NCBI RefSeq assembly: GCF_000170835.1 | Contig: NZ_ABCP01000001.1 | Location: 124,001 to 188,000, forward strand | From: Marinobacter algicola DG893 | GTDB lineage: Bacteria; Pseudomonadota; Gammaproteobacteria; Pseudomonadales; Oleiphilaceae | Direction of reading: 5' to 3' | Length of the DNA: 64,000 nt | Part shown: in pieces, positions 15,668 through 24,221 of the stretch | How the letters are laid out: every line of letters starts with the position of its first letter | Numbering within the stretch: the first letter of the stretch is position 1 | Notes under the pieces: model-generated | The model's input: the letters and a program-made list of their open reading frames with translations, nothing else | The model's database searches: none | What the model was told of the DNA's origin: nothing | Made by a program: the position numbers and the translations under genes

Positions 15668-16088
15668 TTGGATCTACTCGTTCATCCTGCTCGCCGCGCC
15701 GGTCATTGCCGGCGCCTCGGGCGGACCTGAGAGTGCGGACAGTACATCGACGGAAGTCTCTCAGGGAAGACAGATTTATGAGCAATACTGCGCTGCTTGC
15801 CACGGATGGCAGGGTGAAGGCGCTGCCAACTGGAAAAACCCGGATGAGAAGGGGGAAATGCCGCCGCCACCTCACGATGAAAGCGGCCACACCTGGCGCC
15901 ACAGCGATGCCATGCTGTTCAAGATGATTACGAAAGGATGGCGACACCCGTTCAACAAAACTGAACAGCTGACCATGCCGGCGTTCGAGGAGAGTCTGAC
16001 TGACCAGGAAATTGGCGCAGTAATTGAGTACCTCAAGACTCTCTGGACAGATGAACAACGGGAGTATCAAGCGACAGAAAGCCAGTAG
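15660..16088 (+). CDS. Mono-haem cytochrome c
   Basis: A 142-residue exported c-type cytochrome. A signal peptide (NNWIYSFILLAAPVIAGASG) is followed by one haem site, YCAACHGWQGEG (C44, C47, H48), and a likely axial methionine M106 in TMPAF. The C terminus ends with the usual helix (EIGAVIEYLKTLW). It starts inside the end of the propeller gene, so the two are coupled. It could accept electrons from Cu(I) or thiol oxidation in the periplasm, linking copG and the propeller protein to respiration; this is inferred from context. Confidence 0.9.
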   Translation: MNNWIYSFILLAAPVIAGASGGPESADSTSTEVSQGRQIYEQYCAACHGWQGEGAANWKNPDEKGEMPPPPHDESGHTWRHSDAMLFKMITKGWRHPFNKTEQLTMPAFEESLTDQEIGAVIEYLKTLWTDEQREYQATESQ

Positions 16089-16228
16089 CTGTATCACGAG
16101 CAAAGGGACCCGCTACTTGGGCGTTCGTTAATATCTTTATCCCGCATCCTTATGCCGCATATCGGCATATCTATATTTAATAATTAATAACGATCCACCA
16201 CATATTTATAGATTCTTTTATTTTTCGT

Positions 16229-16245
16229 TTTCAGGACCATTTCAG
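16229..16245 (-). promoter_or_regulatory. Tandem response-regulator box (CTGAAA-N5-CTGAAA)
   Basis: Read on the minus strand the sequence is CTGAAATGGTCCTGAAA: two identical hexamers at an 11-base period. It ends 15 bases before a TATAAT (16261-16266) that serves the plus-strand gene at 16293, so it takes the place of the -35. Three more copies are at 16678, 24119 and 24153. Confidence 0.72.
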
Positions 16246-16292
16246 AAACCAGTGATTAAATATAATCGACAACCAATCAGGAGGTGTCGATT

Positions 16293-16580
16293 ATGAATAA
16301 TATACTTTTATTTGCAGCCACAATTACGCTCTCAACATATGCACTCGCGGGCAACATGTCATCCAATGAAGATGCGAAAGCTGCACACGACCAGTCTAAA
16401 GAAAATCGCTCCTTTGAAAACATTCTCAACAATGAAGAAATGAAACGCTTACACAAACGGATGACACTCTACGGTATGTCAGAGCCTGGAATGGAGGCTC
16501 GCTTGGAAATGATTACCACTGAAGAGGGCCGGGCCTACCACAGAGCGCTGGAAGATGCGGGGAAAAATACCGCAGGGTGA
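16293..16580 (+). CDS. Small exported protein of unknown function
   Basis: A 95-residue protein with a signal peptide (MNNILLFAATITLSTYALAG) and a charged, helical mature part (SNEDAKAAHDQSKENRSFEN, then EEMKRLHKRM). There are several Met and His residues but no cysteine. The ATG at 16293 has GGAGG eight bases upstream. A TATAAT and a tandem response-regulator box lie just upstream, so it is likely switched on by the island's two-component system. The surrounding 200 bases are AT-rich compared with the neighbours. I do not recognise the family. Confidence 0.7.
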   Translation: MNNILLFAATITLSTYALAGNMSSNEDAKAAHDQSKENRSFENILNNEEMKRLHKRMTLYGMSEPGMEARLEMITTEEGRAYHRALEDAGKNTAG

Positions 16581-16677
16581 ACCCTGCGGCCAAGTTAACT
16601 CATGGAGACATAAGCACCGCCTTTCTCAAAAAGCGAAAAGACGGTGCATTCAACACGGACAATTAAACCATACGAAC

Positions 16678-16694
16678 CTGAAACCAGGCTGAAA
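16678..16694 (+). promoter_or_regulatory. Tandem response-regulator box (CTGAAA-N5-CTGAAA)
   Basis: CTGAAACCAGGCTGAAA: two perfect hexamers at an 11-base period, 35 bases before the start codon of the small exported protein at 16730. The geometry is that of OmpR/PmrA-family sites bound by a tandem dimer. Confidence 0.75.
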
Positions 16695-16729
16695 TACTAA
16701 ACTGGTTTTACGGTTAAAAGGGGAATGTC

Positions 16730-16918
16730 ATGAAAAAAGTAATGGTGATCGCGGCAATCGTAGCTTTGTTTTCAACCATGGCCTCAGCCAATTCAGGTTT
16801 GGCGGACCGTATTAACGAGGCTCGCACTTATCCCAATAAGATGGTTGAAGATAAAAAAGTGGAAACATGCATGGAGCATATGAAGAAAGACGAAAAAATG
16901 AGTCAAGAACACTCATAA
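16730..16918 (+). CDS. Very small exported protein of unknown function
   Basis: A 62-residue protein. A clear signal peptide (MKKVMVIAAIVALFSTMASA) leaves a mature peptide of about 42 residues with a single cysteine and Met/His-rich end (CMEHMKKDEKMSQEHS). AGGGG precedes the ATG. A tandem response-regulator box sits in the promoter region and a strong bidirectional terminator follows at 16947. It is plausibly a copper-binding peptide induced by envelope copper, but I know no homologue. Confidence 0.7.
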   Translation: MKKVMVIAAIVALFSTMASANSGLADRINEARTYPNKMVEDKKVETCMEHMKKDEKMSQEHS

Positions 16919-16946
16919 TCCGAGCCAGATAATTTAATTGAAACAA

Positions 16947-16983
16947 ATAACCGACCCCCGTAAAAATGGCGGAGGTCGGTTAT
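16947..16983. terminator. Bidirectional intrinsic terminator
   Basis: Arms ATAACCGACCCCC and GGAGGTCGGTTAT pair around a short AT-containing loop. It lies between the convergent small exported protein gene and the second copper ATPase gene and can stop transcription from both sides. A T-tract is modest on the plus strand. Confidence 0.8.
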
Positions 16984-17008
16984 CTCTCACTAACTGAACA
17001 TTGACGTG

Positions 17009-19363
17009 TCACCGCTTTGGCGCCAACCGTACTACCCTCAACCGCAATGCGTTCACGATCACACTGACCGACGACAGCGACATGGCAGCCGCCGCGAAAA
17101 CTGGGGAAAGCAGCACGCCTAAAAATGGATAAAGAACCCCGGCCGCTATCGGAACACCAGCAGAGTTATAAACGAAGGCAAAAAACAGGTTTTGCCGAAT
17201 ATTGCGCATGGTCGCCAGCGACAACCGGCGCGCTTCGACGATACCCATCAGGTCGCCACGTAGTAGAGTAATGCCCGCGCTTTCAATGGCCACATCCGTG
17301 CCCGTGCCCATGGCCACACCGACATCCGCGGTTGCCAATGCAGGTGCATCATTTACGCCGTCTCCCGCCATCACGACAACACGGCCTTCGTCTTTCAGGC
17401 GTTGGACAATCTTGCCCTTGTCCTCCGGCAGGACTTCCGCTTCCACTTCATCAATATGCAGTTTGCGAGCAACCGCCTCGGCCGAGGTGCGGTTGTCGCC
17501 AGTCAGCATGACCACCCGAATACCGTCTTCTTGCAGGGCCGAAATAGCGGCCTCAGTGGTTTCCTTAACTGGATCGGCAATGGCCAGCAACCCAGCGACG
17601 CTTCCATCGACGGCGGCAAAAATGACGGTGGCTCCATCCTTGCGAAGCTCATCCGCGTCATCGTTAAATCGCGACGTGTCGACGTTCTCTGCCTCCATAA
17701 GAAGACGGTTGCCGAGCAGCACCTGCTTGCCGTCGATTCGCCCGGTCACCCCTTTGCCGTTCGGGGAATCAAAGTCTTCGGCATCCGGAAGCTTCAGCTC
17801 CATGCCTTTGGCTTTGTCGAGTATGGCGTGGGCCAGCGGATGCTCACTGCCCTTTTCCAGGCCGCCGGCATAACGCATCAGATCGCTGTCACTGAACCCG
17901 TTCGCCGCGACCAACCGAGTGACTTGGGGCTTGCCCTCCGTCAGCGTGCCGGTTTTATCCACCACCACGGTGTCCACCTTCTCCATGCGCTCCAGTGCTT
18001 CCGCATCGCGGATCAGCACGCCACTCTGGGCACCACGACCAACACCCACCATGATCGACATGGGCGTAGCCAGGCCCAGTGCGCAGGGACAGGCGATGAT
18101 CAGAACACTGACCGCCGCAATCAGCCCGAATGCCATGGGCGGCGCGGGGCCAAAGATTGACCAGGCGATGAAGGCGACAATGGCAATCAAAATCACCGCC
18201 GGTACAAACCAGCCTGCGACTTTGTCGGCCAGGCCCTGAATCGGTGCGCGGCTGCGCTGGGCACTCGCCACCATCTGAACAATCTGGGACAGCATCGTGT
18301 CGCGGCCAACCTTGTCGGCGCGCATAATAAAACTGCCCTGCTGGTTAATGCTGCCGCCAATGACCTGGTCACCGGTTTTTTTACTGACTGCGAGGGGCTC
18401 GCCGGTCACCATGGACTCATCCACGTTGGAGCCGCCCTCTAGTACCTCGCCGTCGAGCGGCACCTTATCTCCGGGGCGCACTCGCAAACGGTCGCCCACC
18501 TTGACCTGATCCAGCGACACGTCGGACTCGCCACCCTGATCATCCAGTTTCCGAGCCGTCGCCGGTGCCAGATCCAGCAGCGCCTTAATCGCGCCCGAGG
18601 TTTTTTCCCGGGCTCTCAGTTCCAGCACTTGGCCAAGCAGCACCAGCACGACAATCACAGCAGCGGCCTCAAAATAGACGGCAACCGAACCGTCCTCTTG
18701 TCGGAAGGCATCGGGAAAAATCTGGGGAGCCAGAGTCGCCACCAGGCTATAGATCAACGCGACACCGGTACCAATAGCGATAAGAGTGAACATGTTCAGA
18801 TGACGGCTGACCACTGATTTCCAACCCCTGACAAAGAAAGGCCAGCCACACCAGACCACAACGGGCGTTGCCAATACCAGTTGGATCCAGTTGGACATTT
18901 GTGGGGCAACGATCTGATCAAGGCCGGTGAGATGCCCGCCCATTTCCAGCACCAGTACTGGCAGGGCCAGCACCAGGCCGATCCAGAATCGGCGAGTCAT
19001 GTCTTTTAGATCAGCCGAAGGGCCATCGTCCAGGCTTACTTGCTCGGGTTCCAGAGCCATACCGCAGATCGGACAATCACCGGGGCCCTGTTGTCGGATT
19101 TCGGGGTGCATCGGGCAGGTGTACATCGCGCCCGGGGCGGCCGATTCCTGCTGTGCGTGTTCGCCGCCGAGGTAGTGTTCCGGGCTTTGGTCAAACTTGT
19201 CGTGGCACCCTGATGAACAGAAATACCAGGTCTTACCCTCGTGCTGGCTGCGATGCTCTGTTGTGTGCGGGTCCACGGCCATGCCACACACCGGATCTTT
19301 CACTGTGTGTTCTGCCGAGTCGGGTGCCTCGTGGTCATGATGCCGATGTTGGTGATCAGTCAT
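17009..19363 (-). CDS. P1B-type copper ATPase with His-rich tail, YHS domain and CPMHP-type metal domain
   Basis: A 784-residue pump unlike the CopA at 7798. In place of HMA domains it has a His-rich start ([14 protein letters not shown]), a YHS domain at about residues 22-65 ([23 protein letters not shown]), and a heavy-metal-binding domain ([22 protein letters not shown]). The core has CPC in [32 protein letters not shown] and [10 protein letters not shown]. Pumps with this N terminus usually export copper or silver, perhaps with different affinity or for a different acceptor. AAGGAGG precedes the ATG. The APC permease gene lies 29 bases upstream on the same strand, suggesting one operon. 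Confidence 0.93.
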   Translation of the reverse strand: MTDHQHRHHDHEAPDSAEHTVKDPVCGMAVDPHTTEHRSQHEGKTWYFCSSGCHDKFDQSPEHYLGGEHAQQESAAPGAMYTCPMHPEIRQQGPGDCPICGMALEPEQVSLDDGPSADLKDMTRRFWIGLVLALPVLVLEMGGHLTGLDQIVAPQMSNWIQLVLATPVVVWCGWPFFVRGWKSVVSRHLNMFTLIAIGTGVALIYSLVATLAPQIFPDAFRQEDGSVAVYFEAAAVIVVLVLLGQVLELRAREKTSGAIKALLDLAPATARKLDDQGGESDVSLDQVKVGDRLRVRPGDKVPLDGEVLEGGSNVDESMVTGEPLAVSKKTGDQVIGGSINQQGSFIMRADKVGRDTMLSQIVQMVASAQRSRAPIQGLADKVAGWFVPAVILIAIVAFIAWSIFGPAPPMAFGLIAAVSVLIIACPCALGLATPMSIMVGVGRGAQSGVLIRDAEALERMEKVDTVVVDKTGTLTEGKPQVTRLVAANGFSDSDLMRYAGGLEKGSEHPLAHAILDKAKGMELKLPDAEDFDSPNGKGVTGRIDGKQVLLGNRLLMEAENVDTSRFNDDADELRKDGATVIFAAVDGSVAGLLAIADPVKETTEAAISALQEDGIRVVMLTGDNRTSAEAVARKLHIDEVEAEVLPEDKGKIVQRLKDEGRVVVMAGDGVNDAPALATADVGVAMGTGTDVAIESAGITLLRGDLMGIVEARRLSLATMRNIRQNLFFAFVYNSAGVPIAAGVLYPFLGVLLSPVFAAAAMSLSSVSVIVNALRLRVVRLAPKR

Positions 19364-19392
19364 TTGGATACTGCCTCCTTGCCCAATACGTA

Positions 19393-20748
19393 TTAGTGGT
19401 GATGATGTGCATGAACATCATTTTCTTCCGCTTGAGCCGATTCTCGTGACTTCTTGAGAAAGAACTGTTCGGCCATCGCAATGACGATCATGGTAACGAG
19501 CGCCACACCAATGACGAACGGGTCGGTATTCAGCTTGACCCACACAAACCCGCCGAGCGCGAGCAAGTCCAGCAGGATGGCCGTTGCAGGTACCCAGACG
19601 TTAGCTTGCACATCTTTACGCAGGTAGCGCAGAACGCCCCAATGGATGGCAATGTCCATGATGAGGTAGAACACGATCCCCAGGGCAGCGATTCGAGAGA
19701 GGTCGAAAAAGGCTGTCAGAACCAACCCCAGGACGACGGTATAAACCAGAGTATGTTTCTGGATACTACCCGGCATGCCGAAGTGACGGTGGGGCACCAG
19801 TTTCATCTCGGTGAGCATGGCAAGCATGCGCGACACCGCAAAAATGCTGGCCAGAATCCCTCCCGCAGTGGCCATCATGGCAATAGCGACGGTAAACCAG
19901 ACGCCGTAGTCGCCCAAAGCCGGACGCGCAGCGGCCGCAAGGGAGTAATCCTGCGTCTTGATGATCTCCGCCAGGGACAGGTTGCTGGCAACCGCAAAGC
20001 CCACCAAGGTGTAGATCACCACGCAGGCTGCAATGGATATAACGATGGCGCGCCCCACGTTACGCTTGGGGTCTATCACTTCCGAGCCGCTGTTGGTAAT
20101 GGTTGTAAAGCCCTTGAAGGCCAGAATGCCAAGGGCAGTTGCCCCCAGGAAGTTGCCTACAGTTCCAGCTTCGCCGGTGCTCGAAAAATCTACCGATAGG
20201 CTATCGGCAATCCAGATGCCCACCAGTCCGAAGATCAGAATTCCGCCAATTTTCAGAATGCCGATAAAGGAAGCCACTCCCTGAATCATCCGGTTGCCGA
20301 GTAGATTGATCAGGAACGCGCCCAGGATCAGGGATACGCCAAGAATGGGCACCATACGGCCGCTTTCATCGCCACCGAACAGTTGCATGGTGTAAGAACC
20401 AAAGGTTCGCGCAAGGAAGCTCTGGGCAATCACCATCGAGAAATACATCAACAACGCGTTGAAAGCCGTCGGCAGCCTATTTCCATAAGCTTTATGCAGA
20501 TACATGCCAATGCCCCCGGCTGACGGGTAGGCATTGGAAATTTTGATGTAGGAATAGGCGCTGAAGCTGACGATGACCGCTGCGGCCAGAAACGCCAATG
20601 GGAAAAGAACACCCGTCATCTGCGCCATCTGCCCGGTAAGTGCAAAGATGCCGGCGCCAATCATCACTCCGGTGCCCAGCATAACGGTTCCCGGGAGTGT
20701 GAGACTGCCTTCCTGATAGCGCGTGGTTCTATCGTGCTTGCTGCTCAT
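19393..20748 (-). CDS. APC-superfamily permease with natural C-terminal His tail
   Basis: A 451-residue inner-membrane transporter of the amino acid-polyamine-organocation superfamily with about 12 hydrophobic helices. The first helix region has the superfamily pattern [20 protein letters not shown]. The substrate cannot be read from the sequence. The last residues are [10 protein letters not shown], a chromosomal poly-His end just before the stop, which could bind copper or nickel on the cytoplasmic side. AGGAGG precedes the ATG. It is encoded directly upstream of the YHS-type copper ATPase, so a role in copper stress (for example import of a copper ligand such as His or Cys, or export of a complex) is plausible but not shown. 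Confidence 0.85.
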   Translation of the reverse strand: MSSKHDRTTRYQEGSLTLPGTVMLGTGVMIGAGIFALTGQMAQMTGVLFPLAFLAAAVIVSFSAYSYIKISNAYPSAGGIGMYLHKAYGNRLPTAFNALLMYFSMVIAQSFLARTFGSYTMQLFGGDESGRMVPILGVSLILGAFLINLLGNRMIQGVASFIGILKIGGILIFGLVGIWIADSLSVDFSSTGEAGTVGNFLGATALGILAFKGFTTITNSGSEVIDPKRNVGRAIVISIAACVVIYTLVGFAVASNLSLAEIIKTQDYSLAAAARPALGDYGVWFTVAIAMMATAGGILASIFAVSRMLAMLTEMKLVPHRHFGMPGSIQKHTLVYTVVLGLVLTAFFDLSRIAALGIVFYLIMDIAIHWGVLRYLRKDVQANVWVPATAILLDLLALGGFVWVKLNTDPFVIGVALVTMIVIAMAEQFFLKKSRESAQAEENDVHAHHHH

Positions 20749-20834
20749 TCAACCTCCTGTTGCTTTGAACGGCGTTTGATATTCAATAGATAGCCAGTGC
20801 TGCCTTTGATATACCTCACTTACATCAATATCGC

Positions 20835-20865
20835 GAAAAACGGGCCAAAGAAATATCTTTGGCCC
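20835..20865 (-). terminator. Intrinsic terminator of the copper oxidase/copB operon
   Basis: Minus-strand stem GGGCCAAAG/CTTTGGCCC with a six-base AT loop, followed by GTTTTTCG. It starts 13 bases after the copB stop codon, in the gap before the permease promoter region. Confidence 0.82.
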
Positions 20866-20877
20866 CAACATAGCCGA

Positions 20878-21627
20878 TCAGAACGCGATGCGTGCGCCAA
20901 TCACGGCAAACCAGTCTTCTGTACTGCCACCATCCGCTTCGGCGAAGTCAGCGCTATCACCATACTTACGCTCATGAACAACGCCTACATAGGGTGAGAA
21001 CGCTCGGTCGATCAAGTCATAGCTCAACCTGAGACCGGTTTCAGTGGAAACAAGTCCTTTACCAACGCCAATCTCCCGATCCTCGCTGAACGCCACCGTT
21101 GCATCCAGGGTGGCCGCCAGTATCCAGTAGTTAGTGAGAAGCAGCTCGTACTCCGCATCAAGCTCCGTAGAAGTGTCGCCATCCTTGCTGACATAGAGAT
21201 TGGCGTCGATCTCAAACCACTGGGGCGCCAACCCCGCAACCCCCAGCACCGCATAGGTTCGATCCGGGCCTTCGGGGGTATCAAAACGCACACCCGCTTT
21301 GGCGTCGAAGAACTTGGAGATTGGGATCTGGCCGACCAACTGGTTTTCCAGTGTTTCATAGGCCTGTTCCGCGATCTCATATTCCCCGGTCGTAAGCAGC
21401 CGGACTTTAAAATCGTCGGTGCCATAGAAGGCATCCGCGTTCCAGACTCCCAGTTCCTCGTCATCGTCGCTGTAGCGGTACTCAAACTCCTCGAACTGAA
21501 CACCCCAGGTTGTGAGCGGCTGTTTACGAGCAGTGGTGTCGGAGATCATTTCCTGGGCCGTCACTGCCGTTGAGAATCCCATGGAGGCAAGAAAACTGAC
21601 GGCAACAACTGATCGAATACGGCTCAT
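20878..21627 (-). CDS. copB: CopB/PcoB-like outer-membrane copper resistance protein
   Basis: A 249-residue protein with a signal peptide (SVVAVSFLASMGFSTAVTAQ) and beta-strand-rich mature part with alternating polar and aromatic residues (EYRYSDDDEELGVWNADAFYG, then GLRLSYDLIDRAFSPYVGVVHERKYG), ending in F as outer-membrane barrels do. It matches the CopB family that works with CopA-type oxidases. It lacks the long Met/His-rich N-terminal extension of Pseudomonas CopB; here the preceding oxidase carries such repeats. Its start overlaps the oxidase stop by four bases (ATGA). Terminator at 20835. Confidence 0.9.
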   Translation of the reverse strand: MSRIRSVVAVSFLASMGFSTAVTAQEMISDTTARKQPLTTWGVQFEEFEYRYSDDDEELGVWNADAFYGTDDFKVRLLTTGEYEIAEQAYETLENQLVGQIPISKFFDAKAGVRFDTPEGPDRTYAVLGVAGLAPQWFEIDANLYVSKDGDTSTELDAEYELLLTNYWILAATLDATVAFSEDREIGVGKGLVSTETGLRLSYDLIDRAFSPYVGVVHERKYGDSADFAEADGGSTEDWFAVIGARIAF

Positions 21628-23405
21628 GCCTCTCCTCCTTCTTCAGCAATCACGTCTGTTTTGGCCTGCTTCGACTCTGGCCCACCTTCAACAATCACCT
21701 TGCGGAACATACCGGCTGCGGCGTGATAGGACAGATGACAATGGAAAGCCCATTGGCCTGGTTCGTCGACCTCCGTTTCCATATATACCGTGGTGCCCGG
21801 CTGCACACTAACCGTGTGCTTGATGGGGTTCCATTGGCCTGCTCCAACATCGAGGATGGACCACATGCCATGCAGGTGCATGGGGTGTGTCATCATGGTC
21901 TCGTTTACAAACTTGAAGCGAACCCGCTCGCCGTATTTCAGGCGAATCGGATCGGCGTCTTCGTACTTAACGCCATTAATACTCCAGGTATAGCGCTCCA
22001 TATTGCCGGTCAAACGAAGCTCGATTTCCCGGGTAGGTTCACGGTCTTCGTACAATGGGTTCTGGGCTTTCAAATCAGCGTAGGAGAGAAACTTGCCGCC
22101 ATTGGCCGCCGTAGGCACGAGGCCGCTGCCCTTGGCATAGAAAGGATCGCTTGGGCTTTCCTTCCCCATCGCCATGGAACCATGATCCATGCCGGCCATG
22201 CCCGAATGATCCATTCCTTTCATATTGGAATGATCCATACTGCTCATGTTGGAGTGATCCTTTCCTTCCATCGAAGAGTGATCCATACCCGCCATATCTT
22301 CCGAGCTGCCCATCTCCATGTTTCCATGATCCATACCAGCCATGCTGCCATGGTCCATGCCGTGCATGCCGCTCATGTCAGCCATGGTCAGGCGCGCAGG
22401 TTCACGCAGTTGAGGCACTGCCGCTTCCATGCCCTCTTCGGGGGCCAGTGTCGCTCTGGCATAACCTGAACGCCCCATGGATTCGGCGAAGATGGTGTAA
22501 GCCTGTTCATCTTTCGGGCGCACGATGACGTCATAGGTTTCCGCCACGCCAATCCGGAATTCGTCGACGTTAACCGGCTGTACGTTGTTGCCGTCGGCCT
22601 GTACAACCGTCATATCCAGACCGGGAATCCGGATGTCGAAGTAGGTCATGGCCGAGGAATTGATGAAACGCAGCCGAATACGTTCTCCGGGCTCAAAGAG
22701 TCCGGTCCAGTTCTGGTCTGGCCCTTTACCGTTAATCAACCCTGTAAAGCCCTGCAGGTCCTCGACATCCGCTTTCATCATCCGCATGCCGCCCCAGGCC
22801 ATACGGTCCCGAACGGTGTTCATCAGACCATTCTCGGACACGTCAGAGAAAAACTCGCCTACAGTCTGCTGCTCGCGATTGTAGTAATCCGGCATCATCT
22901 TCAGGTTGCGCATAATGCGGTCGCCGGAATGGGGATGTTTGTCGGTGAGTTGCACGACGTATTCCCGGTCATAGCGGAACGGCTCACGGCCTTCTGGCTC
23001 AATGACAATGGAACCATAAGCGCCATCCGGCTCCTGGAAGCCTGAATGACTGTGGAACCAGTAGGTGCCCGCCTGCTGGATCGGAAATTCATAGGTGAAG
23101 GTTTCACCCGGCTTGATACCTGGAAAACTGATACCTGGCACACCGTCCTGATCAAAAGGTAGGATCAGGCCATGCCAGTGAATGGACGTCATCTCATCCA
23201 GGTTGTTGGTCACGTTGATCCTGACATTTTCGCCTTCCTTGAAGCGCATAACCGGCCCGGGGGATTTCCCGTTGTAGCCAATGCCCTCCTTGACGAAATC
23301 ACCGGTGTCAATTTCAACGCGGTCGACCGTCAGATCGTATTCACCGGCTAATACCATTGCTGGCATCAACAGACTCAAAAGTCCTGTCAGTAGGCGTGTT
23401 TTCAT
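21624..23405 (-). CDS. Multicopper oxidase, CopA/PcoA type, with MDHS-type repeats
   Basis: A 593-residue periplasmic oxidase. The leader MKTRLLTGLLSLLMPAMVLAG is a Sec type, without the twin arginines usual in CopA/PcoA, so it is probably exported unfolded and loaded in the periplasm. Copper motifs are IHWHGL (H76, H78), WFHSHSG, HPMHLHG and the C-terminal AFHCHLSYHAAAGM. Between the cupredoxin domains lies a run of seven Met/His repeats of the form xGMDHxxM, encoded at about 22155-22387. Such repeats store or recruit copper. The gene sits between a cupredoxin (upstream) and copB (coupled), forming a periplasm-to-outer-membrane copper detoxification operon. Confidence 0.95.
   Translation of the reverse strand: MKTRLLTGLLSLLMPAMVLAGEYDLTVDRVEIDTGDFVKEGIGYNGKSPGPVMRFKEGENVRINVTNNLDEMTSIHWHGLILPFDQDGVPGISFPGIKPGETFTYEFPIQQAGTYWFHSHSGFQEPDGAYGSIVIEPEGREPFRYDREYVVQLTDKHPHSGDRIMRNLKMMPDYYNREQQTVGEFFSDVSENGLMNTVRDRMAWGGMRMMKADVEDLQGFTGLINGKGPDQNWTGLFEPGERIRLRFINSSAMTYFDIRIPGLDMTVVQADGNNVQPVNVDEFRIGVAETYDVIVRPKDEQAYTIFAESMGRSGYARATLAPEEGMEAAVPQLREPARLTMADMSGMHGMDHGSMAGMDHGNMEMGSSEDMAGMDHSSMEGKDHSNMSSMDHSNMKGMDHSGMAGMDHGSMAMGKESPSDPFYAKGSGLVPTAANGGKFLSYADLKAQNPLYEDREPTREIELRLTGNMERYTWSINGVKYEDADPIRLKYGERVRFKFVNETMMTHPMHLHGMWSILDVGAGQWNPIKHTVSVQPGTTVYMETEVDEPGQWAFHCHLSYHAAAGMFRKVIVEGGPESKQAKTDVIAEEGGEA
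22155..22387 (-). repeat. In-frame MDHS-type tandem repeats inside the copper oxidase gene
   Basis: Seven degenerate 24- to 33-base units encode GMDHGSM-, GMDHSSM- or KDHSNM-like heptads. The periodic CATxATCCAT-like DNA pattern on the plus strand is produced by this coding repeat. Repeat number can vary between strains by slippage or recombination. Confidence 0.85.
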
Positions 23406-23491
23406 CTATATTACTCCAAACTGCACTTCGTTGAAGCCGGGCTGGGACACAGTCCCAACCCTTGCATTCGCGGGGTTTTCAGTACGCCGGT

Positions 23492-24019
23492 TTACTCAAA
23501 GTTAACGTCACCGTACATACCGGCCTGGTAGTGGCCTGGCACGTTGCATGCGAACTCAATGTCACCTTTTTCCGTAAACTTCCAGACAACTTCCTTGCTC
23601 TGTCCAGGCTCAAGCAACACGCTGTTTGGATCGTCATGCTTCATGGTTTTTCCGTTGCCCATGTCCATGCTCATCATGTCGTGATTCAGCTTCCCACCCT
23701 GGATCACGCCGTGCTCTACCATCATCATCATTTCTTTCTGATGGCCTTCATGCATGGAAGGAGTGCCAATATTGAACTCGTGGACCAAGCTGCCCTCGTT
23801 CTTTACAACAAAGCGCACGGTTTCACCGGTCTCAACACTAACTTCTTCCGGCTCATAGTAGTTGTCGTACATTTCAACAGTGATGGTGCGAGCGGCTTCC
23901 GATGCCTTGCCCGGTTCACCACTACCGGCACCGTGGCCACCACCATGGGCGCCGGCCGCGATAGCCGCTGCAGACATAGACATGGACGCTGCTACCAGAA
24001 AAACCTTTGATGCATTCAT
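23492..24019 (-). CDS. Exported cupredoxin
   Basis: A 175-residue periplasmic type 1 copper protein. The signal peptide (residues 1-22) is followed by a Gly/His linker (GAHGGGHGAGSG) and one cupredoxin domain. Likely copper ligands are H80 (LVHEFNIG), C158, H163 and M168 (ACNVPGHYQAGM). A Met/His-rich insert (EGHQKEMMMMVEHG, MMSMDMGNGKTMKHDD) lies between strands. The ATG at 24017-24019 was chosen because the signal begins there and AGGAG is upstream. It is the first gene of the cupredoxin-oxidase-copB operon and may shuttle electrons or copper to the oxidase. Two tandem regulator boxes lie in its upstream region. Confidence 0.92.
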   Translation of the reverse strand: MNASKVFLVAASMSMSAAAIAAGAHGGGHGAGSGEPGKASEAARTITVEMYDNYYEPEEVSVETGETVRFVVKNEGSLVHEFNIGTPSMHEGHQKEMMMMVEHGVIQGGKLNHDMMSMDMGNGKTMKHDDPNSVLLEPGQSKEVVWKFTEKGDIEFACNVPGHYQAGMYGDVNFE

Positions 24020-24118
24020 TTCATTTTCTCCTATGGCGACATGTTCGTTAACACGGTTGTTGGTTAGCTCAGGACACTGAGCCATGCCAAAATAAGAATC
24101 ACACCATCGCGCACTTAC

Positions 24119-24135
24119 CTGAATCCTTGCTGAAA
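24119..24135 (+). promoter_or_regulatory. Tandem response-regulator box, site 1
   Basis: CTGAATCCTTGCTGAAA: hexamers CTGAAT and CTGAAA at an 11-base period, in the divergent gap between the cupredoxin operon and the two-component genes. Confidence 0.7.
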
Positions 24136-24152
24136 ATGCCGGATATTTAATC

Positions 24153-24169
24153 GTTCAGGCTGAATTCAG
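24153..24169 (-). promoter_or_regulatory. Tandem response-regulator box, site 2
   Basis: On the minus strand CTGAATTCAGCCTGAAC: hexamers CTGAAT and CTGAAC at an 11-base period, opposite in orientation to site 1 and centred 25 bases from it. The pair can serve both divergent promoters and would allow autoregulation. Confidence 0.68.
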
Positions 24170-24221
24170 TTTGATTAGCGACACTTACACCCACTTTAAT
24201 GACGTGATGAGGAATGGCCCG

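Noticed and set aside
16151..16169. TATGCCG/CGGCATA hairpin as a terminator after the cytochrome c gene
   Set aside because: The stem is only seven pairs with a weak AT tail; too weak to call.
22155..22387. Periodic CATGATCC-like repeats resembling a CRISPR or minisatellite
   Set aside because: They are in frame within the copper oxidase and encode Met/His heptads; units are degenerate and without unique spacers.
23439..23462. GGGAC/GTCCC hairpin between the cupredoxin and oxidase genes as a terminator
   Set aside because: Imperfect, no T-run, and both genes appear to belong to one operon; it may only modulate readthrough.
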